Shown here piece by piece: positions 63,469 to 64,000 of a DNA stretch of 64,000 bases. The notes beneath the pieces were generated by a model that searched no databases, was not told the origin of the DNA, and saw nothing but the letters and a program-made list of their open reading frames with translations. Location of the stretch: positions 6,076,868-6,140,867 of the forward strand of contig OX393577.1 of the NCBI GenBank assembly GCA_947652605.1, given 5' to 3'. The stretch's first letter is position 1. The number at the start of each line of letters is the position of its first letter. This DNA comes from Elmis aenea (Eukaryota > Arthropoda > Insecta > Coleoptera > Elmidae). The translations under genes were made by a program, and so were the position numbers.

Positions 63469-64000
63469 CAGGGTGTTCCAAATTCGAGTAAATGCATGGG
63501 GATCTTGCTTACCTTAAGAGCTAAGAGGTCGGTTGAATTAGGGCAAAGTTGCGAAATTAGATGCTTATTAAATGTCTGCGAAGAAAATTTCCATAGCTGT
63601 CTTAGTTCAAAAGTTATTCAAGAAAAACAGAAAACAAACCATTTTCGGTTTTTTGCCCTTTTTCCTAAAATTTTTAGGATATCGACAATCTGGAAGCACT
63701 TTTCCATGGCAACTTCTTTCAAATAAATTTTTTTCCTTTACGTCTCCGTTCGGAGTTACACTCCCCTAAAGGGGAGCGGTAAAATTGGGTTTTTATTTTA
63801 TTTCTCTAATTGAGATAAATGTAGGATAATGATATTTGGTGGATGTTGTATACTTAATAAAAAGTTTCCCATAGCAATATTTTTAATCATCTCCCACCAT
63901 CACAGGGAGTTGAAAAGTGCGACCCCTGTTGGGTTTTTATCAGAACATTTTGGTGGGTTCAAATTTTGCAATTTAATTATTTTTTTTAAAGCTTGTTTTA
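63469..64000 (+). mobile_element. CAGGGTG-ended element, cut by the window edge, composite of two families
   Basis: Preceded by TA; CAGGGTGTTCCAAATTCGAG then catggggatcttgctta and gggcaaagttgcgaaatt match the 133-957 element. From about 63735 (acgtctccgttcggagttac, ggagcggtaaaat, tctcccacc, cgacccctgttggg) it instead follows the 12434-13130 element. It continues past 64000, so its right end is unseen. Open frames here are incidental. Confidence 0.75.

Noticed and set aside
1..64000. CRISPR array, rRNA, tRNA, bacterial defence or biosynthetic cluster
   Set aside because: No spacer-repeat periodicity, no conserved rRNA blocks, no convincing tRNA A/B boxes, and the genes have introns typical of animals.

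Overview
The window is AT-rich animal nuclear DNA and almost certainly comes from an insect. Protein-coding sequence sits in short exons with GT..AG introns. One gene matches Drosophila furrowed, and the rest is dense with insect-type non-LTR retrotransposon debris and palindromic TA-flanked elements that begin CAGGGTG. The repeat mix suggests a large-genome insect such as a beetle, but the order is inference. I see no bacterial operon, CRISPR array, rRNA or convincing tRNA.

Layout. (1) 133-957 is a palindromic foldback element. (2) 2178-5962, minus strand, is a complete six-exon gene for a 560-residue, serine/proline-rich protein of unknown function. Its fourth intron holds a 1.2 kb minisatellite (2861-4070). 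(3) 6730-8330 is a belt of degenerate transposon fragments between the two genes. (4) From 9130 to beyond the right edge, plus strand, lies the 5' part of a cell-surface gene. Exon 1 (9130-9217) encodes a signal peptide, exon 2 (55474-55650) one Sushi/CCP domain, and exon 3 (62551-62856) one fucolectin/F5-8-type-C-like (FTP) domain. All junctions are phase 1, so each domain is a cassette. This architecture fits furrowed (fw), a selectin-like protein; the C-type lectin, further Sushi repeats and membrane anchor would lie downstream. Intron 1 is 46,256 bp and intron 2 is 6,900 bp.

The two genes are divergent, with start codons 3.2 kb apart. Nearly all the rest is intronic repeat. The clearest elements are a young LINE at 47902-49743 split into two head-to-head halves inside a perfect 12-bp target duplication (a twin-priming inversion); several older LINE fragments sharing one 3' end with an AAG-rich tail; Jockey-like fragments; mariner-like transposase relics; TIR elements at 44606-45051, 57058-57828 and 59963-61396; and palindromic TA-flanked elements. 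The 57058-57828 element still carries a MADF-like reading frame.

I did not find a new multi-gene system. The most notable items are the twin-primed LINE with an essentially seamless breakpoint, the MADF-bearing TIR element, the palindromic family built from exchangeable modules, and the nested insertions at 59.1-61.7 kb.
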